A DNA stretch of 64,000 nucleotides from Pedobacter frigidisoli. Its GTDB lineage: Bacteria > Bacteroidota > Bacteroidia > Sphingobacteriales > Sphingobacteriaceae. The translations under genes were made by a program, and so were the position numbers. Below the pieces are notes generated by a model that saw only the letters and a program-made list of their open reading frames with translations, did not search any database and was not told where the DNA came from. The stretch is taken from positions 1-64,000 of the forward strand of contig NZ_SJSN01000008.1 of NCBI RefSeq assembly GCF_004331675.1. Reading direction: 5' to 3'. Positions 60,869-64,000 of this stretch are shown here, piece by piece. Position 1 is the stretch's first letter, and the number at the start of each line of letters is the position of its first letter.

Positions 60869-63385
60869 TTAAAGCGTATTAATCTTAACCGAATCGAAAG
60901 TTGCTAATGCCTTATATGCTCTTAATCCTATACTTCCAGATTGATATTGACTATCTATAGCATTAAGAATTGCTTGTTTAGCACCATCAATATAAACATC
61001 AAACTTATTCCCATTAGCTACAATTTTAAGTTGGTAACTTTTATTCATCTCAACTGGATATTTGGCAGATTTAATCACCATCCATTTCTGGTCGCTTGCT
61101 TTTCCAATTTGAATTTCTCCCGAAGTAGAATTCAAGCCTACGTAATACCCTTGGTAAGCATCAGGACCAATTGCTGGATTAGAAACCCTAAACATTAAGC
61201 CAGCATCTCCAGCGGTATTAATTTTAACATCAGCCTGGTAAGTGAAATTTTTGAAATCTGTTCCATTCGCAATGTACTTGGAGCCATTTATCCCGAAACC
61301 TCCAGAACCGGCATTTGAGGCTGAATTAACTGACCCATCTTTCCAAAACCAACCGCCGCCATAAAAAACCCAATCGTTTGCCATTCCATTTTCAAAATTC
61401 TCTATTAAGCTGGCACTCCTATTTTTTGGTTGCCCAATAGTTGGGAAGCAACTTAAACGAATATTTTCTGATCCATATGGCACCAAAGTAATTTCTTCCT
61501 CTTTTTCTGTTGATGCTACTGGACTAAAAGGAACATCGAAAGCCGATACCTTGTTATAGTTTAATCCCCATGATGGAATTTTTTTAGCTTGGACTTTCAA
61601 TTTAATTGGAGCATTTGCTGCTACAAATGGATTCTCGGGCATTGCCGATTTAATAACTTTAATCGAAGTACTTAAATTTCCTTTTCCAAGTGACAATCCA
61701 TAATTCCATGCAGATTGAGGCAAGATTTCGTAATCAGTAAAACCTGCGACTGAGTGTGTTTTAGTTTTTTTAGCCTCAGCTTTAATTTCTAAAGCATAAA
61801 CAATTGGTCCACGCTCTATACTTACCGAATTATTTACTTGTTTTTGAGTGCATATCTCCATCGGAAAGTTTAGCTCCAGTTGATCCTGATCTTTCCAAAC
61901 CCTATCGATTTTAAGCATTTCGCCAGCTTTAACGTCTTTCAAAACCGAACCGTTTAATTTAACAGTCGGCTTAACGCTCCAAGTCGGAATTCTTAAAATC
62001 AGCGGGAATGAAGCCGATCCCGAAAGTGAAAGTTTAAGTTGTATTTGTTCTTCGAACGGATAATTTGTTTCCTCTGTGATTTTGATTTTCTTTTGATCAG
62101 CTACCAAGGTCTCTATTTCCATCGGACCATAAGTAATCATGGCCAAACCTTTATCTGGCGTGGCTACAACGCTACTTTTTACAAAATATGGCCAACCCAT
62201 GTGCATGTTATATCGGCAGCAACCGTAACCAGAATACGGACTTGAAACAATCCCCGTGCTGTAATCTTGATTAAAACCATGTTCACCGTGAACACTTATC
62301 ACCTGATTGGGCAAGGTATAATAAGAATGATTTTTAAATTCTCTATCAAACTGTGCCGGCAAAGCATTGAAAGCTACTTTCTCCAACTGATCTCCAATAT
62401 TTACATCGTGAATAACTTTAGCGGCAGTTTCCAAACTTTGCATCCACTCTAAAACGGTACAGGTTTCAACTCCTTCAATAGAACTTGTTCCAGCCAAAAA
62501 TTCTGTTCCAGAACCCAACCCTTCTGGCTGACCATGATCATGCATAATGTGATTGATGCCTTTCATCAACGCATCTCGGTTGATCTGGGTATCTTTCAGT
62601 TGGGCGTAAACTACAGGAAATTTTAACGCTTGCGCCACGTTAACCATGTGTTTTGGCTGAAAATCATCGCCATAAAAGTAAAACTGATTATTGGTGTAAA
62701 TATCTATCCAAGGATAAGCTTGATCCTTTAATTTTTCTACCAGCTTTAATAAATACTGATCGCCAGTTTTGTTGTAAAGCCAAATGGCAATTTCCATATT
62801 ATCGCCAGCTCTCGATTTTCCCCACTCCTTAAGCGGATCTGCATCGAGATTAGCCAATTCGTATTTGAAATATTTGGTAAGGAAAGGGATTACTCTTTTA
62901 TCGCTTGTGGCTTCGTAATAACTTTGCAAAGCATACATCATAGGCATTCGAGGCCACCAATCTTTCATTTTCGGCGGACCAAATAATCCATTAGCCTGCT
63001 GATTATTGAGCGTCCAATCGATGTATTTTTGAGCTTTCGCTTTTAATGCGGCATCATCTAAAGTGTAGGCCAGGGCAACCAAACCTTTCACATAATAAGG
63101 AACACGCTCCCAGCCACTGCCCTTTCCACCTAACCAGTCGGTTCCTTTCCCAAGATCGTTATCATCACTATATAAAGCTTCGGCTATGCCTGTTGCACCA
63201 TCTCTTTGTTGCTCCAATTGTTTGAGCAACCAACCTTTAGCCTTAATGCTGCCAATTGGCAATTGCACATAAACATTTTGCTTTAGGGGCGCTTTATTAA
63301 ATTCGTTCTGACTTACTTGTGCACTTAAACTTTGAATCGATAAAAATGGAACAACGAAACAAATTGTATTGATAAGTTTTCTCAT
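60869..63385 (-). CDS. GH127-family beta-L-arabinofuranosidase with C-terminal lectin-like domain
   Basis: The 838-residue protein (signal peptide ~22 residues) has the GH127 (DUF1680) (alpha/alpha)6 core: GWERVPYYVKGLVALAYTLDD, AGDNMEIAIWLY, and the zinc/thiolate site E307-x-C309 in GVETCTVLEWM with C389 and C390 in YGCCRYNMHMGW. By the family's mechanism C389 should be the nucleophile. After beta-sandwich regions, the last ~190 residues (SLIENFENGMANDW to the end) form an extra LamG/DUF1080-like domain. It should release beta-L-arabinofuranose from proteins or pectic chains. It is downstream of the esterase gene at the right edge. Confidence 0.9.
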   Translation of the reverse strand: MRKLINTICFVVPFLSIQSLSAQVSQNEFNKAPLKQNVYVQLPIGSIKAKGWLLKQLEQQRDGATGIAEALYSDDNDLGKGTDWLGGKGSGWERVPYYVKGLVALAYTLDDAALKAKAQKYIDWTLNNQQANGLFGPPKMKDWWPRMPMMYALQSYYEATSDKRVIPFLTKYFKYELANLDADPLKEWGKSRAGDNMEIAIWLYNKTGDQYLLKLVEKLKDQAYPWIDIYTNNQFYFYGDDFQPKHMVNVAQALKFPVVYAQLKDTQINRDALMKGINHIMHDHGQPEGLGSGTEFLAGTSSIEGVETCTVLEWMQSLETAAKVIHDVNIGDQLEKVAFNALPAQFDREFKNHSYYTLPNQVISVHGEHGFNQDYSTGIVSSPYSGYGCCRYNMHMGWPYFVKSSVVATPDKGLAMITYGPMEIETLVADQKKIKITEETNYPFEEQIQLKLSLSGSASFPLILRIPTWSVKPTVKLNGSVLKDVKAGEMLKIDRVWKDQDQLELNFPMEICTQKQVNNSVSIERGPIVYALEIKAEAKKTKTHSVAGFTDYEILPQSAWNYGLSLGKGNLSTSIKVIKSAMPENPFVAANAPIKLKVQAKKIPSWGLNYNKVSAFDVPFSPVASTEKEEEITLVPYGSENIRLSCFPTIGQPKNRSASLIENFENGMANDWVFYGGGWFWKDGSVNSASNAGSGGFGINGSKYIANGTDFKNFTYQADVKINTAGDAGLMFRVSNPAIGPDAYQGYYVGLNSTSGEIQIGKASDQKWMVIKSAKYPVEMNKSYQLKIVANGNKFDVYIDGAKQAILNAIDSQYQSGSIGLRAYKALATFDSVKINTL

Positions 63386-63496
63386 AAAAATTCTAACCGG
63401 TTAGATAATAGCCATAAAACTACTAAATCAATTCGAATAATAAAACGATTTAGTAAAGCTCATTGGAATTATAATCTCTCTTATTCTATGTTAAAA

Positions 63497-64000
63497 TTAT
63501 TTTTTATTGAAAGTGATTCCTTGCCAAGTATCGGTTCTAAATGGTGAAGCGGGCAAACCAGCATCATCAACCAAATTACAAGTTGGGTTGTTCGCCCAGG
63601 CGTACCTCACCGCTACAGGATTTTGTACCTTATCGCTACCCACTAAAATTTGATTTCCTTTAATTTCAGCTTTTGCCCAATAAAATTTCTTATCGGCACC
63701 AGCGATTGCAAACCCTGTTAATTCGCTTCCACTGGCTGCTTTTAATCCTCTATCAGCATTGCTGAAGCTTAGCGCAATTTGTTTTCCAATAACTTTTTGA
63801 GATAGATAAGTTGGTCCGGCGTAGTTTATTTTTTGTCCGTAATTTTTAGCCAAAGCTATAAATGCCAACCTTTTACCAACATCTTGTTTGTTTTTTGGAT
63901 GAATATCTTTGTCGTTACCAATATCGATAATGGTTGCCATTCCGGTATTAGGAAGCGATAAGGTTTTGAGTTGTGCTTCACGTAGTTCGGCCCAGGCAGA
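63497..64000 (-). CDS. Sialate O-acetylesterase-family (SGNH) enzyme, 5' end beyond the window
   Basis: The visible 167 residues are the C-terminus of a DUF303/sialate O-acetylesterase-type protein. TGMATIIDIGNDKDIHPKNKQDVGKRLAFIAL is the region with the catalytic Asp-x-x-His (DIHPKNK), and YGQKINYAGPTYLS and FAIAGADKKFYWAKAEIKGN are conserved behind it. In plant-polymer loci these enzymes remove acetyl groups. It is followed 112 bases on by the GH127 gene, and the two are probably one operon. Confidence 0.87.
   Translation of the reverse strand, partial: SAWAELREAQLKTLSLPNTGMATIIDIGNDKDIHPKNKQDVGKRLAFIALAKNYGQKINYAGPTYLSQKVIGKQIALSFSNADRGLKAASGSELTGFAIAGADKKFYWAKAEIKGNQILVGSDKVQNPVAVRYAWANNPTCNLVDDAGLPASPFRTDTWQGITFNKK

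Overview
The window is AT-rich chromosomal DNA from a Bacteroidota member, most likely Sphingobacteriaceae and Pedobacter-like. The evidence is a SusC/SusD polysaccharide locus with a hybrid two-component sensor, promoters of the Bacteroidota type (-33 TTG / -7 TAnnTTTG), almost no Shine-Dalgarno sequences, a ProS without the editing insertion, a UbiD/UbiX pair, and many secreted glycoside hydrolases. The genus is inferred from protein character, not from a search. I saw no rRNA, tRNA, CRISPR array, prophage or intact insertion sequence.

Layout. 1-2050 (minus) is the 5' part of a large secreted repeat protein, cut by the left edge, with two almost identical 276-bp repeats. 2.5-12.4 kb holds a Crp/Fnr regulator, a TIGR02757 protein, a trans-sulfuration enzyme, proS, a Gly/Tyr-rich lipoprotein plus FadL-type porin pair, a UbiD decarboxylase and Dps. 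12.7-27.8 kb holds a LysM/double-psi-barrel protein with uridine kinase, a GH59 galactocerebrosidase-like enzyme, the two subunits of a 3-ketoacid CoA-transferase, a very small Cys-rich protein, a sugar dehydrogenase, mutS2 with a DUF4296 lipoprotein, a yggS-GNAT-aspartokinase-methyltransferase run, a cold-shock protein and a 1-Cys peroxiredoxin.

27.9-31.0 kb is the most interesting part. An ECF sigma factor is followed by a membrane protein that joins an anti-sigma-like N-terminus to a periplasmic trypsin-like protease. Divergent to them lie three small paralogous Thr/Asp-rich lipoproteins. Two sites upstream of the sigma gene and one before each lipoprotein gene share GGGTTAC, a spacer of 15 or 16 bases, and GYATTAA. 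This reads as a self-contained autoregulated envelope-stress circuit with its own promoter code.

31-38 kb is housekeeping: purB, nfu, an inositol-monophosphatase-family gene, lgt, mtaB and ubiX (with a possible attenuator or small RNA upstream). 38-50.2 kb is a polysaccharide utilisation locus on the minus strand, in transcription order susC, susD, two GH43 enzymes, a GH5-like enzyme and a hybrid two-component regulator. It probably acts on an arabinose-containing polysaccharide. 50.5-52.6 kb has a second Crp/Fnr paralogue, a divergent cold-shock-fold protein and a DUF892 ferritin-like stress protein. 52.6-58.5 kb encodes trehalose synthesis from glucan: TreZ and a TreY-MalQ fusion. 58.9-64 kb has an orphan ECF sigma factor, an OmpA-family lipoprotein, a GH127 beta-L-arabinofuranosidase with a C-terminal lectin-like domain, and the end of a sialate O-acetylesterase-family enzyme cut by the right edge.

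Two intergenic copies (about 4.2 and 35.5 kb) of a palindromic element of about 80 bp differ by changes that are mostly compensated across the two arms, which suggests a selected or replicated hairpin.
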